Of a stretch of DNA of 36,789 bases, positions 8,033-15,779 are shown piece after piece; position 1 is the first letter of the stretch, and each line of letters begins with the position of its first letter. Position numbers and translations under genes: made by a program. The stretch spans positions 1 to 36,789 of the forward strand of contig CALAGD010000063.1 of the NCBI GenBank assembly GCA_937891425.1, read 5' to 3'. This DNA is from an uncultured Pigmentiphaga sp. (GTDB lineage: Bacteria > Pseudomonadota > Gammaproteobacteria > Burkholderiales > Burkholderiaceae_B). The notes under the pieces are model-generated. The model did not search any database. It saw only the letters and a program-made list of their open reading frames with translations, and was not told the DNA's origin.

Positions 8033-9684
8033 CGATACTCAATCAAATCATGCTGTTGAGCAGGTCGACCGGCGCATCACGCGATGGTCAAGCGGACCCG
8101 GCTCTCGGGTCGTCCGAGGCCACCAGTTTCGTGGATGCGCTGGAAGAACGCAGAACCCTGTTGCGGGAGAACCGGCGTGCCAGCGAGGAGGAGACCACGT
8201 CGCCAGCATCTACCGGCATGGCAGGCACGCCCGAAGCACAGGCCCCCGTCGCCGACCAGGATGCCCCCGCGAGCAGCATGCCGGATTCCGACGGCGGCGA
8301 ATCGCGGCTCGCCGTGGCTGCTACCGTTGCCGAGAGCATGACCTCTGCCGGAAACCGCAGTACGGTCGATGACGCACAGCCTTCCACACGCGGACTGGAG
8401 CACGATGTACGCATGCTCACCGCCAGCAGCCGGGAACTCGCAGCCAGCATTCTGGCACACCGGCGCCTCGAACATGCAACCGGCCGGCTGCGCAATGAAG
8501 CCGGCGCCGCACGGCAGCTGCGGATCGACCGAGACATGCCGTCGGACACTGCATGGGCACGCCACACGCCACGCGGTGAAGCCGCTGCCGGAGATATCCG
8601 CCCCCGCAAGGACGCTACCCTGGCCAGAAACGGTGAAGTGCGCGTACCCGGACCTTCCACATCGGCCGAGAACGCGCTCAACCGTACCCAGCCGCTGCCA
8701 GCCAGCGTGCCTGGCCTTTCCACCAACGACGCGGCCAACGAAGGCCTGCATCCGGCAGTCGCCTCGGCCCGCACCCAGGGCACTTCCACCACACGCTTGT
8801 CGACCGGCTTGCCGACGGCCAATGCCGTGACCGACGAAGCTGGTGCGGCGACTTCAACCAGTACGAGCATGGCACCGGGCGCTCAGGCGGCCGGGGCTGC
8901 ACGCCTGCATGTAGCCCGCACGGACAACGGCGACGGTGCGGCCGAGGCCCCATCCCGGGTATCCGACCGCCTCGCCGCGCAAGGCGTCAGCAGAAATCAG
9001 AGCAATGCAACACCCACTGCCGGGCAGCAGCGTACCGACACGGCATCCGCGTTCGCGGTGCAAGCCGCGCTTTCAGCTCCTGCCGAGGAATCCGGCGTGC
9101 GGGCCGGTGCTTCCTCTACGGCCGTTACGGCAGGAGCTGGCACGGCGGGTGCGCTGGCGGATGGCAGCTCTTTTGCGGCGGGCCTGTTGGCCCCCGGATC
9201 TTCGGGCCCGGCCAGCATGACCACGCCCGGGCAGATCGGCCAGAGCACCGTGCCAGTGCCCTTTGGGCAACCGCAATGGGCTTCCGCGCTGGGGCTTCGT
9301 ATCCAGTCGATCGCCCAAGGGCTGCGCGATGGCATGCACCGCATCGAGCTGCGCCTGGATCCGCCCCATCTGGGCCCCCTGCAGGTTCATCTGCAGTTGT
9401 TCGACGGCCAGGCGCAACTGCATTTCGCCTCACACCAGCTGCAGGTCCGGCAGGCGGTCGAAGCTGCCCTTCCGCAGCTGCAGGAAGCCCTCGCGCAAGC
9501 CGGCATTTCCCTGGGCCAGACCAGCGTCGGCGAACAGTTCCGGCAAACTTTCGCCGAGCATGCCAACCCCGAGGGAGCGCCCGGATCGCAAACGGCCCTG
9601 GCAGGCTCCGACACTGACGTCGCGGCCCTGGAGCACGCTCCGCTCCAGCGTACGCCAAGAGGGCTGGTCGATACCTTTGCTTAA
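8029..9684 (+). CDS. fliK: flagellar hook-length control protein FliK
   Basis: A 551-residue secreted molecular ruler that stops hook growth and switches export specificity through FlhB. The first roughly 410 residues are low-complexity (Ala, Ser, Thr, Gly) and disordered in appearance, as in FliK rulers. The C-terminal Flg_hook domain (about 415-505) contains HRIELRLDPPHLGPLQVHL, the conserved FliK core. The protein is longer than the roughly 400-residue enteric FliK. The start overlaps the fliJ stop. A gap of 160 bp with a hairpin follows before fliL. Confidence 0.92.
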   Translation: MTILNQIMLLSRSTGASRDGQADPALGSSEATSFVDALEERRTLLRENRRASEEETTSPASTGMAGTPEAQAPVADQDAPASSMPDSDGGESRLAVAATVAESMTSAGNRSTVDDAQPSTRGLEHDVRMLTASSRELAASILAHRRLEHATGRLRNEAGAARQLRIDRDMPSDTAWARHTPRGEAAAGDIRPRKDATLARNGEVRVPGPSTSAENALNRTQPLPASVPGLSTNDAANEGLHPAVASARTQGTSTTRLSTGLPTANAVTDEAGAATSTSTSMAPGAQAAGAARLHVARTDNGDGAAEAPSRVSDRLAAQGVSRNQSNATPTAGQQRTDTASAFAVQAALSAPAEESGVRAGASSTAVTAGAGTAGALADGSSFAAGLLAPGSSGPASMTTPGQIGQSTVPVPFGQPQWASALGLRIQSIAQGLRDGMHRIELRLDPPHLGPLQVHLQLFDGQAQLHFASHQLQVRQAVEAALPQLQEALAQAGISLGQTSVGEQFRQTFAEHANPEGAPGSQTALAGSDTDVAALEHAPLQRTPRGLVDTFA

Positions 9685-9718
9685 GATCATGGTCGTACCG
9701 TTTCTTCGAGAGTCACAA

Positions 9719-9746
9719 ACGCAGGAGGTGGAACGACTTCCTGCGT
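9719..9746 (+). terminator. stem-loop between fliK and fliL
   Basis: An 11-bp stem with one G-U pair (9719-9729 with 9736-9746) and a six-base loop lies 35 bp after the fliK stop. It is followed by CTGTTTG, only a short T-run. It could be a partial terminator or processing site separating fliFGHIJK from fliLMNOPQR. Confidence 0.45.
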
Positions 9747-9844
9747 CTGTTTGCCCGCTTCGAATTCTCGCGGCGGCAGCATAATGTACTGTCGACGAAG
9801 TCCCCCTACCCTTTGCCGCTCAAGTCACTCAGCATTTACCAATC

Positions 9845-10345
9845 ATGCAGTTGCATCGTACGCGCGCCGGTCGTCTTCATCCGCATGTAACGGGCCAACG
9901 CGGGGGTGCCGTGCGCGCCTTGCTCTTCGTGTTCGCGCTGTTGGTATTGGTGGCGGCAGTCGCCGGCACCACCTACGCCATCGTCATGCGCACCCGCCCC
10001 GCAAATCAGCCTCCTGCCACGCAGGCCGTACCCATGACGCCCAAGCCCGTCTTCATGGAGCTTGACCCGTTCACGGTGACGGTACGTGACACCCATACCG
10101 ATCGCATCCTGTATGTGGGGCTCACGCTGAAACTCGAAGACGTACGCGCCCGCGACCGCCTGCGCGAGTATCTGCCCGAAGTGCGCAGCGCCCTGCTGGT
10201 GCTGCTGTCCGAACAGCGCCCCGAGGCACTGCAGACGGCTGAAGGCAAGCTGAAGCTGGCGGCCAGGGTGCGCGAGGCCCTGAACGCCGGCATTGCCCGG
10301 GGTCAGGTCGAGGACGTTCTCTTTCACGCTTTTGTGGTGCAATAG
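9845..10345 (+). CDS. fliL: flagellar basal body-associated protein FliL
   Basis: A 166-residue single-pass inner-membrane protein that surrounds or supports the stator. A basic N-terminus (residues 1-22) precedes a transmembrane helix at about 23-47. A periplasmic domain follows, with the typical FliL pattern FMELDPFTVTVRDTHTDRILYV written in parts: FMELDPFTV, then ILYVGLTLKL. The C-terminus ends VEDVLFHAFVVQ, the family's usual finish. The ATG at 9845 lacks a clear ribosome site; an in-frame GTG at 9911 sits at the membrane helix and is less likely. fliM begins 2 bp after its stop. Confidence 0.9.
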   Translation: MQLHRTRAGRLHPHVTGQRGGAVRALLFVFALLVLVAAVAGTTYAIVMRTRPANQPPATQAVPMTPKPVFMELDPFTVTVRDTHTDRILYVGLTLKLEDVRARDRLREYLPEVRSALLVLLSEQRPEALQTAEGKLKLAARVREALNAGIARGQVEDVLFHAFVVQ

Positions 10346-10347
10346 AC

Positions 10348-11358
10348 ATGGCCACCTACGAGGCCATTCTTTCCCAACAGGAAGTCGACGCGCTACTGGC
10401 CGGCGTCGCGGGCGAAGAGCTCAAGCGCCCCAGCCAGCAGTCCGAGGGCGGCATCCGCCGGTACGACCTCAGCTCGCCCGAGCGTATCGTACGGCGCCGC
10501 ATGCATGCGCTGGAGGCCATCAACGAGCGCTTCGCGCGCAGCATGCGCACGTCGTTGCTGAACTTCATGCGGCGCAGTGCCGACATTACCGTTGGCGGCA
10601 TCCGCATCCAGAAGTACTCCGACTTCGAGCGCAATTTGCCCGTGCCCAGCAACCTGAACCTGGTGTACATGAAACCGCTGCGGGGCATGGCGCTGGTAAC
10701 CTTCGACCCCACGCTGGTGTTTCATATCATCGACAGCCTGTTCGGGGGCGATGGCAAACAGCACATGCGCATCGAAGGGCGCGACTTCACCCTTACCGAA
10801 CAGCGCATCATCCGGCGCATCCTCAGCCTCACGCTTGACTGTTACGCCAAGGCATGGGCGCCGGTGCACCACGTCGAGTTCGAATACATACGGTCCGAGA
10901 TGCACACCAAGTTCGCCAGCATCACGGGCCCCAACGAGGCAGTGATCACCACCACCTTCCACATCGAGTTCGGGGCTCAGGGCGGCGACCTGAACATCTG
11001 CCTGCCCTACTCGATGATCGAACCGGTACGTGACATTCTCACCCGCCCGCTGCAGCAGACCAGCTACGAAGCGGTAGACGATCGGTGGACCCAGCAGATC
11101 TCCCGCCAGGTGCGGGGCGCTGTGGTCGAACTTTCCGCCGAATTCGTTACCATACACACCACCATTGGCGACCTGATGAAGCTGCGCGCGGGCGACATGC
11201 TGCCGATTACCCTTCCCGAGAAAGTCGTAGGCCGTGTCAATGGCGTGCCTCTCATGGAGTGCACCTACGGCACATCAGATGGACGTTACGCCTTGCGCAT
11301 CGAACGCATGAGTACTCTTTACTCCGAACCTGAATCTGCCGGAGATATGTATGACTGA
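10348..11358 (+). CDS. fliM: flagellar motor switch protein FliM
   Basis: A 336-residue C-ring protein that receives phospho-CheY. The N-terminus carries ILSQQEVDALLAGV (residues 7-20), the conserved CheY-binding peptide. The central CheC-like domain follows, with the C-terminal SpoA/FliN-like domain in the last 80 residues. Length and motifs are typical. It starts 2 bp after fliL and overlaps fliN by 8 bp. Confidence 0.97.
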   Translation: MATYEAILSQQEVDALLAGVAGEELKRPSQQSEGGIRRYDLSSPERIVRRRMHALEAINERFARSMRTSLLNFMRRSADITVGGIRIQKYSDFERNLPVPSNLNLVYMKPLRGMALVTFDPTLVFHIIDSLFGGDGKQHMRIEGRDFTLTEQRIIRRILSLTLDCYAKAWAPVHHVEFEYIRSEMHTKFASITGPNEAVITTTFHIEFGAQGGDLNICLPYSMIEPVRDILTRPLQQTSYEAVDDRWTQQISRQVRGAVVELSAEFVTIHTTIGDLMKLRAGDMLPITLPEKVVGRVNGVPLMECTYGTSDGRYALRIERMSTLYSEPESAGDMYD

Positions 11359-11875
11359 CCCGAAGCAGGACCAGGACATGACCGACCCGAATCAATCCAC
11401 GGATACGCCGTCTCCCAGTCTCGACGACGTTTGGGCCAGTGCACTCGCCGAACAGCATGCCGCCACGCAGCAAGCAGCCAGTCAGGCCGGCTCCGGCGAT
11501 GCAGCGCCTGCTTCCTTGTCATCGGGCCAGGGCGTCAGCGATGGCTCGAACGCCCGCCCTGCCACGTCGATATTCCAGCCGCTCGACGGCTCGGGCGACG
11601 CCCGGAGCCTGAGCGACATCCAGCTCATCATGGATGTCCCGGTTAAGCTCACCGTCGAGCTGGGCCGCACGAAGCTCACCATCAAGAACCTGCTCCAGCT
11701 CGGGCAAGGTTCGGTGGTGGAACTCGACAGCATGGCTGGCGAGCCGATGGACATTTTCGTGAACGGCTACCTCATCGCGCAGGGGGAAGTCGTGGTAGTT
11801 GACGACAAGTATGGTATTCGGCTTACCGATATCATCACACCCTCGGAACGCATCAGCCGGCTGAGCCGGGGCTGA
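11351..11875 (+). CDS. fliN: flagellar motor switch protein FliN
   Basis: A 174-residue C-ring protein with a disordered N-terminal 85 residues and a C-terminal SpoA domain (about 88-172): IQLIMDVPVKLTVELG, then GEPMDIFVNGYLIAQGEV and GIRLTDII, all conserved in FliN. The ATG at 11351 has GGAG six bases upstream. The first 15 codons contain two similar MTDPxQ blocks, the second Met being a possible internal start at 11378. It overlaps fliM and is followed 1 bp later by fliO. Confidence 0.96.
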   Translation: MTDPKQDQDMTDPNQSTDTPSPSLDDVWASALAEQHAATQQAASQAGSGDAAPASLSSGQGVSDGSNARPATSIFQPLDGSGDARSLSDIQLIMDVPVKLTVELGRTKLTIKNLLQLGQGSVVELDSMAGEPMDIFVNGYLIAQGEVVVVDDKYGIRLTDIITPSERISRLSRG

Positions 11876-11876
11876 C

Positions 11877-12377
11877 ATGGCAGCAGGCACGTTCCGGTAC
11901 ATCGCAGGCAGCCTCTTCCTGGGCCACCTGGCGATGTCGACGGCCTGGGCCGAAACCGCCGGCAGTGCCACCTCCGTGGCAACGACCGCTGCGGTTTCGC
12001 GCATCCTGGGCGGCCTGCTGCTCATCATTGCACTCATCTTCGTTGCAGCCTGGTTCGCGCGCCGCAGTGGTGTCGCCACCCGCGCCAGCAACCAGCTGCC
12101 ACTCAAGATCATCGGTGCCCTGTCGATTTCTCCGCGCGACCGCGTCGTGGTGGTTGAAGTCGACGACCAATGGCTCGTGCTCGGCGTTGGCCCGCAAGGG
12201 GTACGTACCTTGCATGCCCTGCCCGCGCGGCCTTTGCCTGCCGACCATGGCACTGTGCCCAATCCGGCATTCCAGGCTACGCTGCGCTCGCTGCTGCGGC
12301 GGCAAAAGCCGAGCCAAGCCAACAACAGCACATCCGCTTCTGCCTCTTTTACCCGTGACGTAGGTTCCGACTCGTGA
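11877..12377 (+). CDS. fliO: flagellar export apparatus assembly protein FliO
   Basis: A 166-residue protein with an N-terminal signal-like segment (about 1-22) and a transmembrane helix at about 42-60 (GGLLLIIALIFVAAWFARR). It has a small cytoplasmic domain with the FliO pattern LKIIGALSISPRDRVVVVEV. FliO helps FliP assemble into the export gate. The family is poorly conserved, but position between fliN and fliP and topology support the call. Its stop overlaps a possible GTG start of fliP. Confidence 0.88.
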   Translation: MAAGTFRYIAGSLFLGHLAMSTAWAETAGSATSVATTAAVSRILGGLLLIIALIFVAAWFARRSGVATRASNQLPLKIIGALSISPRDRVVVVEVDDQWLVLGVGPQGVRTLHALPARPLPADHGTVPNPAFQATLRSLLRRQKPSQANNSTSASASFTRDVGSDS

Positions 12378-12490
12378 ACCCGCATCCAGAACACATGCGA
12401 AACGCAGGCACGGCCTGCGATTGTCGGGCCATTTGCGAACGGCGCGACACATTTCGGGCACGCGCGGCACGACGACTGCAGCGCATTGCG

Positions 12491-13264
12491 ATGCAGCCGC
12501 GCCGACCGGCGGCAGGCGTTGCTGTCCTTGCCCTGGTCCTGGGCGCGCTGACCCTGCTGACCATAACGCCGCTGCCTGCTTTGGCGCAGAACATGCCCGC
12601 GTTCATTACGCAATCGAACGTGGACGGCACCCAGACCTGGTCGCTCAACGTGCAGACGCTGGTGCTGCTGAGCCTGCTCACGCTGCTGCCCGCCGCCCTG
12701 CTGATGATGACCAGCTTCACCCGGATCATCATCGTGCTGGGGCTGCTGCGCAACGCCATGGGTACGACCACCGCGCCGCCCAACCAGATTCTGATCGGCA
12801 TCGCGCTTTTCCTGACGTTTTTCGTGATGGGGCCGGTGTTCGACCGGGTGTACCAGGAGGCCTACCAGCCGCTTGCCGATGGCCAGATTTCTCTCGAGGT
12901 CGCGCTCGAGCGTGGTGCGGTGCCGATGCGCGAGTTCATGCTGCGGCACACGCGCGAGACCGACCTGAGCCTGTTCGCCGAAATCGCCAATGTAGGCGAG
13001 ATCCAGACGCCGGCGGACGTGCCCATGCGCATCCTCATCCCTGCCTTCGTTACCAGCGAGCTGAAGACCGCATTCCAGATCGGATTCACCATTTTCATTC
13101 CGTTCCTCATCATCGACCTCGTGGTAGCGAGCGTGCTGATGTCACTGGGGATGATGATGGTGCCGCCCGTGACCATTTCGCTGCCGTTCAAGCTGATGCT
13201 GTTCGTGCTGGCCGATGGCTGGCATCTGCTGCTGGGGTCGCTCGCCGCCAGCTTCAGCCCGTAA
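12491..13264 (+). CDS. fliP: flagellar export gate protein FliP
   Basis: A 257-residue integral membrane protein; five FliP, one FliR and four FliQ form the export gate. A cleavable signal peptide is visible (about 1-34, ending LPALAQ). Conserved blocks follow: MTSFTRIIIVLGLLRNA, then PPNQILIGIALFLTFF, and near the end LPFKLMLFVLADGWHL. I choose the ATG at 12491 because it gives the family's usual length and a normal signal peptide. The frame is open from a GTG at 12374 that overlaps the fliO stop, which would add 39 mostly charged residues before the signal peptide. Neither start has a strong ribosome site. Confidence 0.93.
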   Translation: MQPRRPAAGVAVLALVLGALTLLTITPLPALAQNMPAFITQSNVDGTQTWSLNVQTLVLLSLLTLLPAALLMMTSFTRIIIVLGLLRNAMGTTTAPPNQILIGIALFLTFFVMGPVFDRVYQEAYQPLADGQISLEVALERGAVPMREFMLRHTRETDLSLFAEIANVGEIQTPADVPMRILIPAFVTSELKTAFQIGFTIFIPFLIIDLVVASVLMSLGMMMVPPVTISLPFKLMLFVLADGWHLLLGSLAASFSP

Positions 13265-13312
13265 CCCCGAGCGGGATGCGGCTACGCGGCCCTGCCAACT
13301 GCGGAGATTTCC

Positions 13313-13582
13313 ATGACTCCCGAAACCGTGATGTCGATGACCTTCCAGGCATTGAAAGTGGCGCTCGCCATCGCGGGGCCCCTGCTGTTGGTGGTGCTGG
13401 TTGTCGGTCTGGTCATCAGCATCTTCCAGGCTGCCACCCAGATCAACGAAATGACGCTGTCATTCATTCCGAAGATGCTGGCCATGGCGCTCACCCTGGT
13501 ACTGGCCGGCCCCTGGCTGATCGGAATGCTGGTGGACTACATCCGTCAGCTCCTCAGCTCCATTCCCGGGCTGGTGAACTGA
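13313..13582 (+). CDS. fliQ: flagellar export gate protein FliQ
   Basis: An 89-residue protein with two transmembrane helices (about 16-38 and 52-74), the normal FliQ size. Conserved text includes LLVVLVVGLVISIFQAATQI and MTLSFIPKMLAM. A GGAGA ribosome site precedes the ATG at 13313. It lies 48 bp after fliP and 73 bp before fliR in the same transcription direction. Confidence 0.96.
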   Translation: MTPETVMSMTFQALKVALAIAGPLLLVVLVVGLVISIFQAATQINEMTLSFIPKMLAMALTLVLAGPWLIGMLVDYIRQLLSSIPGLVN

Positions 13583-13655
13583 GCGCAGCCGATCCCCTTC
13601 CCTTCCCCGTGTTCCGGCTTTCCGTTCCCACCGGCATGCCTGTTTCCCGCGTATC

Positions 13656-14441
13656 ATGGTCAGCATAACCAGCGAACAGCTCTACGCCTGGATCGCCGGC
13701 TTCATCTGGCCCCTGGCGCGCGTCCTGGCGCTGCTGGGCACGGCGCCGATGTTCTCGGAATCGGGCGTGCCCCAACGGATCCGGCTGGGGGTGGGCATCC
13801 TGCTCACCCTGGTCATCTCGCCCGCCCTGGGACCGCTTCCCACGGTCAACCCGGCTTCCTACGAGGGCCTCTGGATCCTCGTGCAACAGGTCCTCATCGG
13901 GGTGCTGCTTGGCCTGACCATGCAGGTAGTGTTCGCAATCGTACGCACCACAGGAGAATTCATCGGCCTGCAGATGGGTCTGTCGTTCGCAACGTTCTTC
14001 GATCCCGGCACGCAAAGCAACACGGCCGTGCTGGGGCGGCTGTTCCACTGGGTCACCCTCATGGTCCTCATCGCGCTTGACGCCCATCTGCTGATGCTAG
14101 CCGGTCTGGTGCACAGCTTCGAGGTCGTGCCGGTCAGCGCTACGCCGTTCAGCATCAACGGCGTGGGCGCGTTTCTCGAATGGAGCGCGCAAATCATCCA
14201 GCTCGGGCTGGTGCTTTCGTTGCCACTGGTCACGGCGCTGCTCACCATGAACCTGGCCATGGGCATCCTGAACCGCACGGCGCCCCAGCTTTCGGTCTTC
14301 GCTGTCGGTTTTCCGCTGGCCCTGCTTGCCGGGCTGGTGATGCTGATCATCGTGGTACCCAATACCACACCGTTTCTCGAGCGACTCATCTCGATGGCTC
14401 TGGATGCGTTCAGCGAGGTCGCACTGCAGCTGCGTCCTTGA
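13656..14441 (+). CDS. fliR: flagellar export gate protein FliR
   Basis: A 261-residue, very hydrophobic protein with about six transmembrane helices that closes the FliP-FliQ-FliR gate. It shows the FliR start pattern (WIAGFIWPLARVLALLGTAP) and the GEFIGLQMGLSFATFFDP block. It ends the forward fli run; flhB is not adjacent. The ATG at 13656 has no obvious Shine-Dalgarno. A strong hairpin follows 53 bp after the stop. Confidence 0.95.
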   Translation: MVSITSEQLYAWIAGFIWPLARVLALLGTAPMFSESGVPQRIRLGVGILLTLVISPALGPLPTVNPASYEGLWILVQQVLIGVLLGLTMQVVFAIVRTTGEFIGLQMGLSFATFFDPGTQSNTAVLGRLFHWVTLMVLIALDAHLLMLAGLVHSFEVVPVSATPFSINGVGAFLEWSAQIIQLGLVLSLPLVTALLTMNLAMGILNRTAPQLSVFAVGFPLALLAGLVMLIIVVPNTTPFLERLISMALDAFSEVALQLRP

Positions 14442-14494
14442 ACGCACCAGGCACCGCGCCATGGAAGTGCCGCGCCGTGTCATCCCAGAAAGCA

Positions 14495-14526
14495 AAGGCA
14501 CCACCGCAAGCTTGCCGTGGTGCCTT
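14495..14526. terminator. bidirectional terminator between fliR and flgL
   Basis: AAGGCACCAC (14495-14504) pairs perfectly with GTGGTGCCTT (14517-14526), with a further partly paired GCAAGCTTGC core. It lies between convergent fliR and flgL. A T-rich tail follows on both strands (CATTCAATAAAT forward; TTTGCTTTCT reverse). It should end both operons. Confidence 0.75.
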
Positions 14527-14576
14527 CATTCAATAAATACCTGGCGGGCGTTGGCCCGCCCAGACGTCGAGAGAAA

Positions 14577-15770
14577 CTAGCGGCGCGAGAACAACCCCAG
14601 GTTCTGGACCTTCATGTAGGCCAGCTCGGCAGCCTGCAACGCCATGGATCGCACGGCGAGATCGCTGCTCGCCTGGCGGTAATCGAGGTCTTCCAGCTGG
14701 GACAGCTGCGAGGCGTAGATGAGGTCGCGGTAGCTGCCTTCCTCATCAAGGGCATCCAGCTCGTTCATGCGCGCCCCGATCGAAGCACGCACGGTCAGCA
14801 CGTTGTCGAGAACCAGGTTGATCTTCCGGTTGGCGGTGGCCAGCTCGTTGCGCAGCCGCGCCATGGCGCCCGGATCACCCGCGGTGGGCGCTTCAAGCAC
14901 CTCGATCAGGCGATCGAGATCGGGGAAGAGGTTCACTTCCGCAGGACTGATCGTGATGGTGTCACCGGCCGCGGGCTCGCCTTCGAGCGTGAGGCGCAGC
15001 CCCGCAAACTCGATGTTTCTGCCCGATTCGTAGGGCAGCCGGATCTCGTTGGCACCGTAGTTGATGACCACCTCCCAGCTGCCCGACGTGTCGTCGAAGG
15101 AGATGGTGAAGGTTTCATCGAGCACCTGCGTGACATCGGCGACTTCCGGGCCCTTGAAGGTGACCGAGCCGGTGTTGGCCAGATCAGCCTGGGCGACATA
15201 GACCTGCGCGCCCGGAGCAACGCGGTTGAAGACCTCGACCGCCGTGGAGGCGCTGGGCATGACGCGCGACTGCGTCACCTGGATGTCGCGTGTGCCCTGT
15301 ACGCCGGGGTTGATGGTGCCCATGACCGGATCGAATGGAGCCACATTGCCAAGGTTTCCCGAGAACAGGTACTGCCCGGTTCCATCGGTGGCATTGGCCA
15401 GGCCCATGAGGGTGCTGCGCATTTCCTTGAGCACCCCGGCCAGCATCTGGCGGTCGGCGTCGGAATAGACCTCGTTTCCTGCCTCCACGATGCGCGTGAG
15501 CACATCCTGCAGCATGTTGCTCACCGACGTGAGCGTCTGCTCTTCGGTCGAGAGATTCTGGCGCGCGATCTCGCGGTTTTCCGCGTACCGGGCGTTCATG
15601 CTTTTGGTTTGCGCGAGGTTCACCGAGAGCGACGACGCCAGCGGGTCGTCTGACGGCGTCAGTACGCGCTTGCCCGACGCAACCTGCTGCATGGTGTGCA
15701 GCAGCTTGTCCTCCTGGGAGGTCATGGTGCGCACCGCGGTGTGGTGCGACATAAGAGTGCTGACTCGCAT
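14577..15770 (-). CDS. flgL: flagellar hook-associated protein FlgL (HAP3)
   Basis: A 397-residue hook-filament junction protein, exported late. The N-terminal helix region, including TPSDDPLASSLSVNLAQ, matches the flagellin-like D0/D1 domain. The C-terminus (LQAAELAYMKVQNLGLFSRR) is the HAP3/flagellin-type closing helix. FlgL sits between FlgK and the filament. The gene is 9 bp downstream of flgK, so both are one unit. Length is somewhat greater than E. coli FlgL (317), with the extra in the central domain. Confidence 0.95.
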   Translation of the reverse strand: MRVSTLMSHHTAVRTMTSQEDKLLHTMQQVASGKRVLTPSDDPLASSLSVNLAQTKSMNARYAENREIARQNLSTEEQTLTSVSNMLQDVLTRIVEAGNEVYSDADRQMLAGVLKEMRSTLMGLANATDGTGQYLFSGNLGNVAPFDPVMGTINPGVQGTRDIQVTQSRVMPSASTAVEVFNRVAPGAQVYVAQADLANTGSVTFKGPEVADVTQVLDETFTISFDDTSGSWEVVINYGANEIRLPYESGRNIEFAGLRLTLEGEPAAGDTITISPAEVNLFPDLDRLIEVLEAPTAGDPGAMARLRNELATANRKINLVLDNVLTVRASIGARMNELDALDEEGSYRDLIYASQLSQLEDLDYRQASSDLAVRSMALQAAELAYMKVQNLGLFSRR

Positions 15771-15779
15771 ACGTGTTCC

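Noticed and set aside
12421..13668. 415-codon frame overlapping fliP, fliQ and the fliR start in another phase
   Set aside because: Arg/His/Ala-rich out-of-frame translation across three confident genes.
14517..15653. 378-codon forward frame opposite flgL
   Set aside because: Antisense shadow; the minus-strand flgL has full family signatures, while this frame is His/Arg/Gly-rich with no motif.
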